Shown here piece by piece: positions 48,176-56,679 of a stretch of 64,000 bases of DNA (position 1 is its first letter; every line of letters begins with the position of its first letter). Where the stretch lies: positions 1 to 64,000 of the forward strand of contig NZ_OCNE01000009.1 of NCBI RefSeq assembly GCF_900230195.1. The letters run 5' to 3'. The notes below the pieces were generated by a model, which was given only the letters and a program-made list of their open reading frames with translations, was not told the DNA's origin and searched no databases. This DNA comes from Streptomyces zhaozhouensis. Lineage in GTDB: Bacteria; Actinomycetota; Actinomycetes; Streptomycetales; Streptomycetaceae. The translations under genes were made by a program, and so were the position numbers.

Positions 48176-48783
48176 CCCCCAGCAACGCCGCCTCCTCCCC
48201 CGACCCCACCGTGCAGCCGGTACCGGCGTCCGTGGTCCGGCAGGTCGACGCGGCCGACTCGACCCTCCACAACCCGATGCGCGCCGTGCTCTCCCTCGGT
48301 GCCAACATGGGCAACCGGCTGGAGAACCTCCAGGGGGCCGTCGACGCCCTGGAGGACACCCCGGGCGTCCGGGTCAAAGCCGTCTCCCGGATCTACGAGA
48401 CCCGCCCGTTGGGCGTCGCCGAGGGCGAGCAGTCCGACTACTTCAACGCGGTCGTCCTGGTGAAGACGACCCTGCCGCCCTCCTCGCTGCTGGAGCGCGC
48501 GCAGGCCATCGAGGAGGCGTTCGAACGGGTCCGCGACCTGCGCTGGGGGCCGCGCACCCTGGACGTGGACATCGTCTCCTACCAGGGCGTCGTCTCCGCC
48601 GACCCGGCCCTCACGCTGCCCCATCCCCGGGCCCACGAGCGGGCGTTCGTGCTGGTGCCGTGGCACGATGTCGACCCGGGCGCCGAGGTGCCGGGCCATG
48701 GACCGCTGCGCGAGCTGCTGCCCTCGGTCGACGACCAGGGCGTCGTGCTGCGGGAGGACCTGTCACTGGTGCTGCCCGACTGA
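48172..48783 (+). CDS. folK: Hydroxymethyl-dihydropterin pyrophosphokinase
   Basis: 203 residues. It pyrophosphorylates 6-hydroxymethyl-dihydropterin. The HPPK signature LRWGPRTLDVDIVSY and the substrate region SLGANMGNRLENLQGAV are intact. About 36 N-terminal residues precede the domain, with no known function. It is co-translated with folB; a DUF3180 membrane gene follows after about 70 bases. Confidence 0.95.
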   Translation: MTPSNAASSPDPTVQPVPASVVRQVDAADSTLHNPMRAVLSLGANMGNRLENLQGAVDALEDTPGVRVKAVSRIYETRPLGVAEGEQSDYFNAVVLVKTTLPPSSLLERAQAIEEAFERVRDLRWGPRTLDVDIVSYQGVVSADPALTLPHPRAHERAFVLVPWHDVDPGAEVPGHGPLRELLPSVDDQGVVLREDLSLVLPD

Positions 48784-48854
48784 CCAGGGGCCCGGGGGGC
48801 TCGCCCGGGGACTTCCCGGGACGCGAACGAGATGGACGAGGGGCGCGCGGAGCG

Positions 48855-49352
48855 GTGAACCAACTGCGGATCGGCACGCTGGCCGGGCTGTTCGCGGCAG
48901 CGTTCGGCCTGTGCTGGGCGGGGGCCGGGCTCTGGGACTCGATGGACAACACGCTGCCCGCGGTCCCCCTTCTCGCGCCGGTCGTGCTGGCGCTGATCGC
49001 CGCGGTGCTGCTGGGCACCGCGCTGTCGCTGCGCGCGCGGTTGCGCGCCCAGCGCGAACGGCGCCCGGACGCGCGGCCGGTGGACCGGATGAGCGCCGCC
49101 CGCGCGGTGGTCTTCGGACAGGCGAGCGCGCTGGTCTCGGCGTTGGTGGCCGGGGCGTACGGCGGCTTCGGGCTCTTCCTGCTGCTGGAGCGGATGGAGG
49201 TGCCCAACCGCAGGGACCAGGCCCTGTACGCCGGGCTCGCCGTCGCGGCGGGCGTCGCGGTGGTGGCGGCGGCGCTGTATCTGGAACGGGTGTGCCGCCT
49301 CCCCGAAGGCGACGAGGACGACCCCACCGGCCCCATGGGCTCCCGGGCGTAG
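48855..49352 (+). CDS. DUF3180 membrane protein
   Basis: 165 residues with four membrane segments (about 8-25, 37-55, 80-100 and 118-140). The family is restricted to actinobacteria and commonly encoded after folK. No catalytic residues are recognisable. The GTG start at 48855 has a weak GGAG ribosome binding site. A 9-base stem (49358-49366 with 49415-49423) after the gene may terminate it and the converging ABC gene. Confidence 0.85.
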   Translation: MNQLRIGTLAGLFAAAFGLCWAGAGLWDSMDNTLPAVPLLAPVVLALIAAVLLGTALSLRARLRAQRERRPDARPVDRMSAARAVVFGQASALVSALVAGAYGGFGLFLLLERMEVPNRRDQALYAGLAVAAGVAVVAAALYLERVCRLPEGDEDDPTGPMGSRA

Positions 49353-49435
49353 CCCCCGGCGGCCTCGGGGTTCCGAAGGAGCGCGGGCGACTGCGCGAGC
49401 GACCCGCCACACCGGAGGCCGCCGCCGGACAGAGC

Positions 49436-50605
49436 CTAGACCCCGCTCACCGTCTCCAACTCGACGTCCGACCGTTCGACCGAACGGGTGTCCGCGTCGA
49501 TGGAGCGACGCAGCGCCTCGTGGAGGGTGCTCGGGGTCAGCACCCCGAGCAGCCGGTCCTCCTCGTCGAGCACGGCTATCCACCCCGCGTCGTACTGGAG
49601 CATCGTGCTGAACGCCGTCTTCAGCGACGAGCCCAGCCGCAGCCACGCCTCCATCCGCCGCGCGTGCTCGGCCACCGTGCCACCGCGCGCGGCGTCGCCC
49701 GGGGTGTCCCCCACCGAGACCCACCCGTGCAGCACGTCGTCCTCGTCGAGCACGACCGCCCAGCGCACCCCGTCGGCCCGCATCCGTTCCCGCGCGGTCG
49801 CCATCGAGTCCGCGAGGTGCACGACCGGCGGCTGCTCCAGGTCGCCGCGTTCCACCGGCGTCACCGAGAGCCGCTTCAGGCCGCGGTCGCTGCCGACGAA
49901 CGAGGCGACATAGTCCGTGGCCGGCGCGCCCAGCACCGCCGCCGGCGAGTCGTACTGCTCGATCCGCCCCTCGCCGAAGACCGCGATGCGGTCGCCGAGC
50001 CGCACGGCCTCCTCGATGTCGTGGGTGACGAAGAGCACCGTCTTGCGGACCTCCTGCTGGAGCCGGAGGAACTCGTTCTGCAACCGCTCCCGCACCACCG
50101 GGTCGACCGCGCCGAACGGCTCGTCCATCAGCAGCAACGGCGGGTCCGCGGCCAGCGCCCGCGCGACGCCGACCCGCTGCCGCTGCCCGCCGGAGAGCTG
50201 GTCCGGGTAGCGGCCGCCGTAGACGGCCGGGTCGAGGCCGACCAGCTCCAGCAGCTCGCCGGCGCGCTGCCGCGCCGCCTTCCGGCCCCGGCCGAGCAGC
50301 ACCGGAACGGTCGCCGTGTTGTCGAGCACCGTGCGGTGCGGGAAGAGGCCGACCTGCTGGATCACATAGCCGATGCGGCGGCGCAGCTTCACCGGGTCGA
50401 CGCGGGAGATGTCCTCGCCGTCGAGCAGGATGCGGCCGGCGGTCGGCTCCTCCAGCCGGTTGACCAGCTTCATCGTGGTGGTCTTGCCGCAGCCGGACGG
50501 CCCGACGAGGGTGACCAGCTCGCCCTCGCGCACCTCGAAGTCGAGGTCGTCGACGGCCACGGTCCCGTTGGGGTAGCGCTTGGAGACGTGCTCGAACCGC
50601 AACAT
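49436..50605 (-). CDS. Osmoprotectant ABC transporter ATP-binding protein with CBS domains
   Basis: 389 residues of the OpuCA/ProV family. Walker A is [13 protein letters not shown] (about 35-47), the signature LSGGQRQRVGVARA, Walker B LLLMDEPFGAVDP. Two C-terminal CBS domains (about 260-375) probably sense ionic strength or nucleotides. It is divergent from its permease genes, an unusual layout. The start is taken at 50605, seven bases after a CAGAAT box; an in-frame ATG two codons upstream is possible. Confidence 0.93.
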   Translation of the reverse strand: MLRFEHVSKRYPNGTVAVDDLDFEVREGELVTLVGPSGCGKTTTMKLVNRLEEPTAGRILLDGEDISRVDPVKLRRRIGYVIQQVGLFPHRTVLDNTATVPVLLGRGRKAARQRAGELLELVGLDPAVYGGRYPDQLSGGQRQRVGVARALAADPPLLLMDEPFGAVDPVVRERLQNEFLRLQQEVRKTVLFVTHDIEEAVRLGDRIAVFGEGRIEQYDSPAAVLGAPATDYVASFVGSDRGLKRLSVTPVERGDLEQPPVVHLADSMATARERMRADGVRWAVVLDEDDVLHGWVSVGDTPGDAARGGTVAEHARRMEAWLRLGSSLKTAFSTMLQYDAGWIAVLDEEDRLLGVLTPSTLHEALRRSIDADTRSVERSDVELETVSGV

Positions 50606-50612
50606 GTTCATG

Positions 50613-50618
50613 ATTCTG
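50613..50618 (-). promoter_or_regulatory. -10-like box CAGAAT for the osmoprotectant ATPase gene
   Basis: On the minus strand CAGAAT lies seven bases before the ATG at 50605; the whole divergent space to 50647 is only about 40 bases. Confidence 0.35.
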
Positions 50619-50632
50619 TCAGGTTAACCGTC

Positions 50633-50638
50633 TAGGCT
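50633..50638 (+). promoter_or_regulatory. -10 box TAGGCT for leaderless osmoprotectant permease operon
   Basis: TAGGCT lies eight bases before the ATG at 50647. No ribosome binding site is present. Confidence 0.5.
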
Positions 50639-50646
50639 GCTGGAAC

Positions 50647-51402
50647 ATGAGTGCGGCAACCGCCCAGAGCTGTCTGGCGGCCAACGAGTGGATCTGCGGG
50701 GAGTACCTGCGCAGTCGCAGCGAGGAACTGACCGAGGCCACGGTCGACCACGTGGTGATCACCGCCACCTCGATCGGCATCGCGGTGCTCATCGCCTTCC
50801 CCCTCGCGCTGCTGGCCCGCCGCTGGCGGCTCGCGTCGGCGGGCATCCTGAGCGCCACCACGGTGCTCTACACCATTCCCACGCTCGCCATGTACGCGCT
50901 GCTGCTGCCGATGTTCGGCATCTCGGTCTCGCTGGTGATCTGCGGCCTGGTGCTCTACTCGCTGACCATCCTGGTGCGGAACATCCTCACCGGGCTCGAC
51001 TCCGTTCCCACCGAGGCCCGCGAGGCGGCGATCGGCCTCGGCTACGGCAGGACCCGGCTGCTCTTCGCCGTCGAACTGCCGCTGGCGCTCCCGGCGCTGA
51101 TGGCGGGGCTGCGGATCGCCACCGTCTCGGCGGTCTCACTGACCACGGTCGGCGCGATCGTCGACAACGGCGGCCTGGGGAACCTGATCTACGCCGCGAT
51201 GGACAGCTACTTCAAGGCCCAGGTGCTGACCGCCTCGGTGCTCTGCGTGCTGCTCGCCGTCACCGCCGACCTGCTGCTGCTGGGGTTGCAGCGCCTGCTC
51301 ACGCCCTGGACGAGGGCCGCCGGCGGCGGGCGGCGGCGCGTCCGCAGGGCCGCCGGGGCCGAGGGGCGCGACGCCGTGCTGGACAACCGGGCCACGGCCT
51401 GA
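50647..51402 (+). CDS. Osmoprotectant ABC transporter permease (OpuCB-like)
   Basis: 251 residues with five or six membrane segments and the permease coupling loop EAREAAIGLGYGRTRLLFAV (EAA motif). The ProW/OpuCB-type core IPTLAMYALLLPMFG and GAIVDNGGLGNLIYAAMDSY is present. It is the first gene of the plus-strand half of the system. Confidence 0.92.
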   Translation: MSAATAQSCLAANEWICGEYLRSRSEELTEATVDHVVITATSIGIAVLIAFPLALLARRWRLASAGILSATTVLYTIPTLAMYALLLPMFGISVSLVICGLVLYSLTILVRNILTGLDSVPTEAREAAIGLGYGRTRLLFAVELPLALPALMAGLRIATVSAVSLTTVGAIVDNGGLGNLIYAAMDSYFKAQVLTASVLCVLLAVTADLLLLGLQRLLTPWTRAAGGGRRRVRRAAGAEGRDAVLDNRATA

Positions 51403-51415
51403 CGGGGAGCCCGAG

Positions 51416-52174
51416 ATGGACGCGATCATCGACGCCTGGGCCTGGCTGACCACCGCCGACCACTGGTCGGGCACGGGCGGGGTCTGGCAACGCCTCTCCG
51501 AACACCTGGAGCTGACCGGCCTCTGCCTGCTGCTCTCGGCGGCCATCGCGCTGCCCCTGGCGTTCTGGCTGGGCCACGGCGGCGGGCGGCGCTTCGGCGG
51601 CACGCTGGCCATCAACATCTCCAACGCCGGCCGCGCGGTGCCCACGTTCGCCGTGCTGGTGCTGCTCACCATCAGCCCGGTCGGGGAGCACGGGGAGGCC
51701 CCGACCATCATCGCGCTGGTGCTCTTCGGGGTGCCGCCGCTGCTGACCAACGCCTATGTGGGGGTGGCGGAGGCCGACCGCGACGTGGTGGGGGCCGCGA
51801 GGGGCATGGGCATGTCCCCGCTCCAGCTGATGTTCCGGGTGGAGCTCCCCCTCGCCTACCCGCTGGTGATGACGGGGCTGCGCACCGCCGCCGTGCAACT
51901 GGTGGCCACCGCCTCGCTGGCCGCGCTGGCCGGCGGGGGCGGCCTCGGCCGGATCATCACCGCCGGCTTCGACACCAACAACACCCCGCAGGTCTTCGCC
52001 GGCGCCGTCCTGGTCGCCGGCCTCGCCCTGCTGGTGGAGGGCGCGCTCGCGCTGCTCCAGCGGCTGGCGGACCCGCGTCGCCGTCCCCGCGACGCGCGCC
52101 GGACCCCCGACGACGAACGGCCGGCGGCTTCCCCGGGCCGGGCCACGACCACACCCGAGATGGAGACCACGTGA
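51416..52174 (+). CDS. Osmoprotectant ABC transporter permease (OpuCD-like)
   Basis: 252 residues, five or six membrane segments, EAA motif region VVGAARGMGMSPLQLMFRVE and the conserved AGGGGLGRIITAGFD. Its stop overlaps the start of the binding-protein gene (GTGA). The two permeases of this family form the heteromeric pore. Confidence 0.92.
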   Translation: MDAIIDAWAWLTTADHWSGTGGVWQRLSEHLELTGLCLLLSAAIALPLAFWLGHGGGRRFGGTLAINISNAGRAVPTFAVLVLLTISPVGEHGEAPTIIALVLFGVPPLLTNAYVGVAEADRDVVGAARGMGMSPLQLMFRVELPLAYPLVMTGLRTAAVQLVATASLAALAGGGGLGRIITAGFDTNNTPQVFAGAVLVAGLALLVEGALALLQRLADPRRRPRDARRTPDDERPAASPGRATTTPEMETT

Positions 52175-53154
52175 CCGCGACATTCCGCGCCGGCGCCGTT
52201 CGCCGCGCCCGGCTGCCCCTGGCCGGCCTCGCCGCACTCGCCCTCGCCCTCACCGCCTGCGGCGGGGAGAGCCTGGAGGAGAGCGAGTCGGGCGGCTCCT
52301 CCGACGGCGGCGACGGCAAGGGCTCGGTGACCGTCGGCGGCGCCAACTTCACCGAGGCGACGCTGATGGCCGAGCTCTACCGGGGCGTGCTGGAGGAGGC
52401 CGGCTACTCGGTCTCCATCACCAACGTGGACAGCCGCGAGCTGTACGAACCGGAGCTGGAGAGCGGCGGGATCGACGTGGTCCCCGAGTACGCGGCGACG
52501 CTCGCCGAGTTCCTCAACACCGACGAGAACGGCCCCGACGCCGAGCCCGTCGCCTCCTCCGACGTGGCGGACACGGTGACCGCGCTGCGGGAGCTGGCCG
52601 AGCCCCGGGGCCTGACCGTGCTGGACGCGGGGGACGCCGTCAACCAGAACGCGTTCGCCGTCACGGAGGAGTTCGCGACGGAGAACGACCTCACGACCCT
52701 CACCGATCTGGGTGAACTCGGTGAGCCGGTCCGCCTGGCGGCCGGTGAGGACTGCCCCCAGCGGCCGTTCTGCGAGCCGGGCCTGGAGAACACGTACGGC
52801 ATCGACGTCACGGAGATCGTTCCGCTGGGCGTCGGAACCGTCCAGGGCAAGCAAGCGGTGCAGCGCGGCGAGGCCGAACTGGCGCTGGTCTCCACCACGG
52901 ACGCGGTGCTGGAGGACTTCGGGCTGGTGACGCTGGAGGACGACCAGCGGCTCCAGCAGGCCGACAACCTGCTGCCCGTCGTCAACGCCGACAGCCTCGG
53001 CGGCGAGCAGGACGCGCTCGACGCCCTCGACGAGCTGACGGCGACCCTGACCACGGAGGACCTGAAGGAGCTCAACCGCCAGGTGGACTCCGAACGCCGC
53101 AAGGCGGAGGACGCCGCGCACGACTACCTGGTCGAGCGGGGGCTCGTCGGGTAG
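52171..53154 (+). CDS. Glycine betaine/osmoprotectant-binding lipoprotein (ProX/OpuCC-like)
   Basis: 327 residues. A twin-basic N-region, hydrophobic stretch and lipobox LTAC (Cys30) mark it as a lipoprotein anchored to the outer face of the membrane. The mature domain begins after a Ser/Gly/Glu linker with VTVGGANFTEATLMAELYRG, the OpuAC/QAT-binding domain, and has EYAATLAEFLN and NQNAFAVTEEFA. Quaternary ammonium ligands are expected from the family. Confidence 0.93.
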   Translation: MTATFRAGAVRRARLPLAGLAALALALTACGGESLEESESGGSSDGGDGKGSVTVGGANFTEATLMAELYRGVLEEAGYSVSITNVDSRELYEPELESGGIDVVPEYAATLAEFLNTDENGPDAEPVASSDVADTVTALRELAEPRGLTVLDAGDAVNQNAFAVTEEFATENDLTTLTDLGELGEPVRLAAGEDCPQRPFCEPGLENTYGIDVTEIVPLGVGTVQGKQAVQRGEAELALVSTTDAVLEDFGLVTLEDDQRLQQADNLLPVVNADSLGGEQDALDALDELTATLTTEDLKELNRQVDSERRKAEDAAHDYLVERGLVG

Positions 53155-53258
53155 CCCCTCGACCGCCGGAGGGGCGGGGCCGGAAGGCGCCGCCCGCGCC
53201 GGATAACCGACCGGGCACAACCCGTCGGTCACCCTCCCGCGCGCCCGTGCGGTCACGG

Positions 53259-53264
53259 TAGGTT
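53259..53264 (+). promoter_or_regulatory. -10 box TAGGTT for leaderless membrane/coiled-coil gene
   Basis: TAGGTT lies six bases before the ATG at 53271. The sequence 53155-53174 just after the binding-protein gene has a short CCCCTC/GAGGGG hairpin. Confidence 0.45.
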
Positions 53265-53270
53265 TCGACC

Positions 53271-53951
53271 ATGGCACGTGGACGTCACCGTAGCTCAGCG
53301 CTGCACAAGGTGCTGCTGCCCGCCTCGCTGGCCGCGCTCGCCGTGGCCAGCGCCGCGGCGGCCTGGCTGGTCGGTGACGCGGCGCTGCTGCGTGCGCTGA
53401 CCGCCGTCGCCGCGCTGGCGGCCGTGGTCGCCGCCGTCCAGCTGCGCCGCTGGGACCTGGCGGCCGGCCGGCAGGTGGCGCGCGAACGCGCCGGCCGCGC
53501 CGGGCTCAGCTGGAAGGCCGAGGAACGGCAGGCCGAGCTGGAGGAGGCCCAGGAGCAGGTCGCCACGCTGGAGGCCAAGGTCGCCGACAAACGCGCCGAG
53601 TTGGGCAAGCTCCGCACGGAGCACGCGGCGCTGCTGCGCCGCTACGCCACGGCGGAGAGCGAGCGGGCCAAGGCCCTGGAGGGCCGCCGGCAGCTGGCGC
53701 TTGAGGCGGCCGAGCCGGCCAAGGCACTGCCGGCGAAGGCCACCGACCACCGCACGGCGGACGGCGCGCCGACGGCGCTCACCTACCAGCAGGCGCTGGA
53801 GTCGCTGCGTCATCTCTCCCGCCACGTGGCCCGCCAACGCGGCGACCGCGAGCCGGTGCCGCCGCCGGCGGCGGGGCCGGCCGGTCCCGAGACGCCCCCG
53901 CGGCAACGCGCGGCCTCCCAGTTCGACTTCTTCGGCCGCGCGAAGCGCTGA
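53271..53951 (+). CDS. Membrane protein with coiled-coil domain
   Basis: 226 residues. Two membrane segments (about 14-34 and 38-56) are followed by a charged coiled coil (about 80-145, ERQAELEEAQEQVATLEAKV). A C-terminal Pro-rich tail ends SQFDFFGRAKR, where aromatic-rich ends often form a short binding motif. Similar secreted or membrane proteins of unknown function occur in streptomycetes. No enzymatic signature. Confidence 0.8.
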   Translation: MARGRHRSSALHKVLLPASLAALAVASAAAAWLVGDAALLRALTAVAALAAVVAAVQLRRWDLAAGRQVARERAGRAGLSWKAEERQAELEEAQEQVATLEAKVADKRAELGKLRTEHAALLRRYATAESERAKALEGRRQLALEAAEPAKALPAKATDHRTADGAPTALTYQQALESLRHLSRHVARQRGDREPVPPPAAGPAGPETPPRQRAASQFDFFGRAKR

Positions 53952-54216
53952 GCCGCTGGCCGCAGCCCCCACAAGGGGCGCGGGGAACGGCGCGAGCAAC
54001 CCACCACCGGGCCGAGGACGACAACCCACCCAGCCAGCCCCGACCGCTGTCGCCTGACCCCCGCCACCCATGCACCGCGCAGTTCCCCGCGCCCCCAAGG
54101 CCGCCCACCGACCGAGAAGGGGCGCGGGGAACGGCGCGAGCGACCCACCACCGGGCCGAGGACGACCACCCACGGCAACCGCCCAGGCACCGCTGTCGCC
54201 TGCCCCCCGCCGCCCC
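53952..54216. repeat. Repeat-rich convergent gap before tetR
   Basis: No gene. Direct copies of AAGGGGCGCGGGGAACGGCG begin near 53973 and 54117, each followed by CGAGC(A/G)ACCCACCACCGGGC and then GACGAC(A/C)ACCCACC (near 54017 and 54160). An inverted copy is at 54077-54095. Confidence 0.75.
54077..54137. terminator. Hairpin of the dispersed repeat, probable two-way terminator
   Basis: The arms 54077-54095 and 54119-54137 are the same 19-base pair as at 8824-8883, with the same single mismatch, here around a 23-base loop. It lies between the convergent coiled-coil protein gene and tetR. Confidence 0.6.
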
Positions 54217-54813
54217 CTACCCCAGCGCTCGCTCGATCGCGCGGCGAGCGCGCCCGGCCGCCGCATCGTCACGGTCCAGCTGCATCGCCGCGTTCAACGC
54301 CAACCCCGCCGCGACGATCTCGAACAGCGCCTGGTCGACGTCGAAGCCGTCCGGCAGCTCCCCGTTCTCCACCGCCACGCCCAGGTCCGCCCGCAGCTGT
54401 CCGCGCCACCGCGACCACACCTCGGCCACCGCGTCGCGGACCACCCCCGGCCGGCCGTCGTACTCGCTGAGCGCCGCCGTCATCAGGCAGCCGCCGGGCA
54501 GCAGCGGCCTCTCCAGATAGCTCACGGAGTTGGCGCACACCGCGCGCAGCCGCCGCAGCCCCGCCGGTTCGGCCAGCGCCGGCTCGACCACCCGGTGCCA
54601 GAAGTCGACGAACGCCTTGTCCAGCGTCGAGAGCTGCAACGACTCCTTGGTGCCGAAGTGCTTGTGCACCCCGGACTTGCTCATTCCCAGCTCCTCGGCG
54701 AGCCGGCCGATCGTGATGCCGTCCAGCCCCTCCTCGGAGGCGATCCCGGCGGCCCGGTCGAGAATCCGGCCCCTGGTGGCGAGCGCTTCGGCCGCCGAGC
54801 GTCGTGGTGACAT
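54217..54813 (-). CDS. TetR-family transcriptional regulator
   Basis: 198 residues. Helix-turn-helix: RGRILDRAAGIASEEGLDGI, then GRLAEELGMSKSGVHKHFGT. A C-terminal helical ligand domain of the TetR_C type (WHRVVEPALAEPAGLRRLRA) follows. Divergent from the metallo-hydrolase gene across a region with two mirrored operator copies, so it very likely represses both genes. Confidence 0.94.
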   Translation of the reverse strand: MSPRRSAAEALATRGRILDRAAGIASEEGLDGITIGRLAEELGMSKSGVHKHFGTKESLQLSTLDKAFVDFWHRVVEPALAEPAGLRRLRAVCANSVSYLERPLLPGGCLMTAALSEYDGRPGVVRDAVAEVWSRWRGQLRADLGVAVENGELPDGFDVDQALFEIVAAGLALNAAMQLDRDDAAAGRARRAIERALG

Positions 54814-54823
54814 GCACCGAGGA

Positions 54824-54869
54824 TAGCGTACGACCGTTCGCTATTGATTTGGCGAACGGTCGTACGCTA
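54824..54869. promoter_or_regulatory. Paired TetR operators between tetR and the hydrolase gene
   Basis: TAGCGTACGACCGTTCGC (54824-54841) and its exact 18-base complement (54852-54869) flank a 10-base AT-rich spacer. Each arm is also a near-palindrome in itself (GCGAACGGTCGTACGC), so two operator copies are likely. A plus-strand promoter TTGATT - 18 bases - TAAATT overlaps the spacer and the right arm. Confidence 0.85.
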
Positions 54870-54922
54870 AATTCCTCGGCAGTCAGCGACGAGAACCACC
54901 GAGACGAACGAAGGAGCGCGGG

Positions 54923-55705
54923 ATGCGCGTACGACGACTGGGCTGGGCCGGGCTGGAGATCGAGGCGGGCGGCGGACGGCTGCTGATCGACTACGTGCGG
55001 GACCTGACGCCGCTGTTCACCGGCTGGAGGCCGGGCACCGGCCTCGCCGCGCCGAGCGGGCGGGCCGACGCCGCGCTCGTCACCCATCTGCACCGCGACC
55101 ACACCGACGCCGCCGCCCTCGCCGAGGCGCTGGCCCCGGGGGCGCCGGTGCTGCGCCCGGCGCCGGGCCACGGCGACGACGTGGACAACGTGACGACGCT
55201 GCTTGCCGAACGCGAACTCGCCGAGCGGCCGCTGGCCGTCGAGGTCGTGGACGCCTGGGACACCCGCGACCTCGGGCCGTTCCGCGTCACCGCGGTCCCC
55301 TCCGTCGACGGGCTGGGCGACCCGCAGCTGAACTGGGTGGTGGAGGCCGGCGGGCGACGGATCTTCCACGGCGGCGACACGATGTTCCACGGCTACTGGT
55401 GGCTGGTCGCGCGCCGGTTCAGCCCGTTCGACGCGGTGTTCCTGCCGGCCAACGGCGCGGTGGTCGACGCGCCGCACCTGCGCCCGCCGAGCCCGCTGCC
55501 CGCCGCGCTGGACCCGAGGCAGGCGGCGGCCGCCGCGGAGATCCTCGACGCCCGGCACGCGGTGCCCATTCACTACGAGCCGGAGCAGCCGGAGAAGATC
55601 CCGGGCTATGTGGAGGTCGCCGACCCGGCCGGGGAGTTCCGGGCACACGCCGGACACCGCGCCCATGTGCTCGCGGTCGGCGACTGGCTGGACCTCACCC
55701 GGTAA
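54923..55705 (+). CDS. Metallo-beta-lactamase-fold hydrolase
   Basis: 260 residues of the UlaG-like branch. The metal motif THLHRDHTDA (H-x-H-x-D-H, about 53-62), the later strand FHGGDTMF and the C-terminal HAVPIHYEP are all present. Its substrate, and the inducer of the adjacent TetR repressor, are unknown. A GGAG ribosome binding site precedes the ATG. Confidence 0.9.
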   Translation: MRVRRLGWAGLEIEAGGGRLLIDYVRDLTPLFTGWRPGTGLAAPSGRADAALVTHLHRDHTDAAALAEALAPGAPVLRPAPGHGDDVDNVTTLLAERELAERPLAVEVVDAWDTRDLGPFRVTAVPSVDGLGDPQLNWVVEAGGRRIFHGGDTMFHGYWWLVARRFSPFDAVFLPANGAVVDAPHLRPPSPLPAALDPRQAAAAAEILDARHAVPIHYEPEQPEKIPGYVEVADPAGEFRAHAGHRAHVLAVGDWLDLTR

Positions 55706-55773
55706 CCCGCACCGCCCACCGCCCGAGAAGCGGCGCGGCGCCGCAGTCGACCGACCCCCGCCACCCGTGCACC

Positions 55774-55833
55774 GCGCGGTTCCCCGCGCCCCCGAGCCGC
55801 CCACCGGCCGAGAAGGGGCGCGGGGAACGGCGC
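55774..55833. terminator. Hairpin of the dispersed repeat, probable two-way terminator
   Basis: The arms 55774-55792 and 55815-55833 are the third copy of the 19-base pair (one mismatch, 22-base loop). It lies between the convergent hydrolase and folE genes. The remainder of the gap 55706-55938 shows further degenerate repeat pieces and no gene. Confidence 0.6.
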
Positions 55834-55938
55834 GAGCAACCCGCCACCGAGTCGCACCCGACACCCCACGGCAACCGCCCGAGCACCGCGGTCGCCCACC
55901 CCCAAGCGCCCAGCGCGCCAAGCGCCAAGCGCCAAGCG

Positions 55939-56556
55939 CTACCGCGCGAGGATCAGGCTCATCGCCTCGGCCCGCGTCGCCGGGGTGCGCAGTTGGCCGC
56001 GGACCGCCGAGGTCGTCGTCTTCGCGCCCGGCTTGCGCACGCCCCGCATGGTCATGCACATGTGCTCGCACTCCATCACCACGATGACCCCGCGCGGTTC
56101 GAGGATGCGCATCATCGAGTCCGCGACCTGGGTGGTCAATCGTTCCTGCACCTGGGGCCGGCGGGCGAAGACGTCCACCAGCCGGGCCAGCTTGGAGAGC
56201 CCGGTGATCTTGCCGGAGGCGGACGGGATGTAGCCGATGTGCGCCACCCCGACGAACGGCACCAGGTGGTGCTCACAGGTGGACATCACCTCGATGTCCT
56301 TGACCAGCACCATCTCGTCGTGGCCCAGGTCGAACGTGGTGGTCAGCACGTCCTCGGGACGCTGCCACAGCCCGGCGAAGATCTCCCGGTAGGCCCTGGC
56401 CACCCGGGCCGGGGTGTCCCGCAGCCCCTCGCGGTCCGGGTCCTCGCCCACCGCGAACAGCAGCTCCCTGACCGCGTTCTCGGCGCGCTTCTCGTCGAAC
56501 GCGCCGATCGCGCCCGGTGCGCGCTCCCCACCCGTCAACGACACCGGGTCAGTCAT
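55939..56556 (-). CDS. folE: GTP cyclohydrolase I
   Basis: 205 residues. It makes dihydroneopterin triphosphate from GTP, the entry step to folate. The zinc ligands [10 protein letters not shown] and [11 protein letters not shown], and [15 protein letters not shown] and TTSAVRGQL, are all present. It follows ftsH, separated by a strong terminator, so it needs its own promoter. It lies 8 kb from folB/folK, interrupted by unrelated genes. Confidence 0.97.
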   Translation of the reverse strand: MTDPVSLTGGERAPGAIGAFDEKRAENAVRELLFAVGEDPDREGLRDTPARVARAYREIFAGLWQRPEDVLTTTFDLGHDEMVLVKDIEVMSTCEHHLVPFVGVAHIGYIPSASGKITGLSKLARLVDVFARRPQVQERLTTQVADSMMRILEPRGVIVVMECEHMCMTMRGVRKPGAKTTTSAVRGQLRTPATRAEAMSLILAR

Positions 56557-56610
56557 ACCGTTCCTCGTTCCTCACGACGGATGCCCTCACTGCGGGGTCC
56601 ACGCAACGGA

Positions 56611-56644
56611 CCGCGCCCCTCACCTTAGAACGTGAGGGGCGCGG
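56611..56644 (-). terminator. ftsH: ftsH terminator
   Basis: CCGCGCCCCTCAC and its complement form a perfect 13-base stem with loop CTTAGAAC, 36 bases after the ftsH stop. It reads equally on both strands. Confidence 0.85.
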
Positions 56645-56679
56645 GGAGCATTCCGGGTCGAAAGGTGAAAGCGGGGTGC

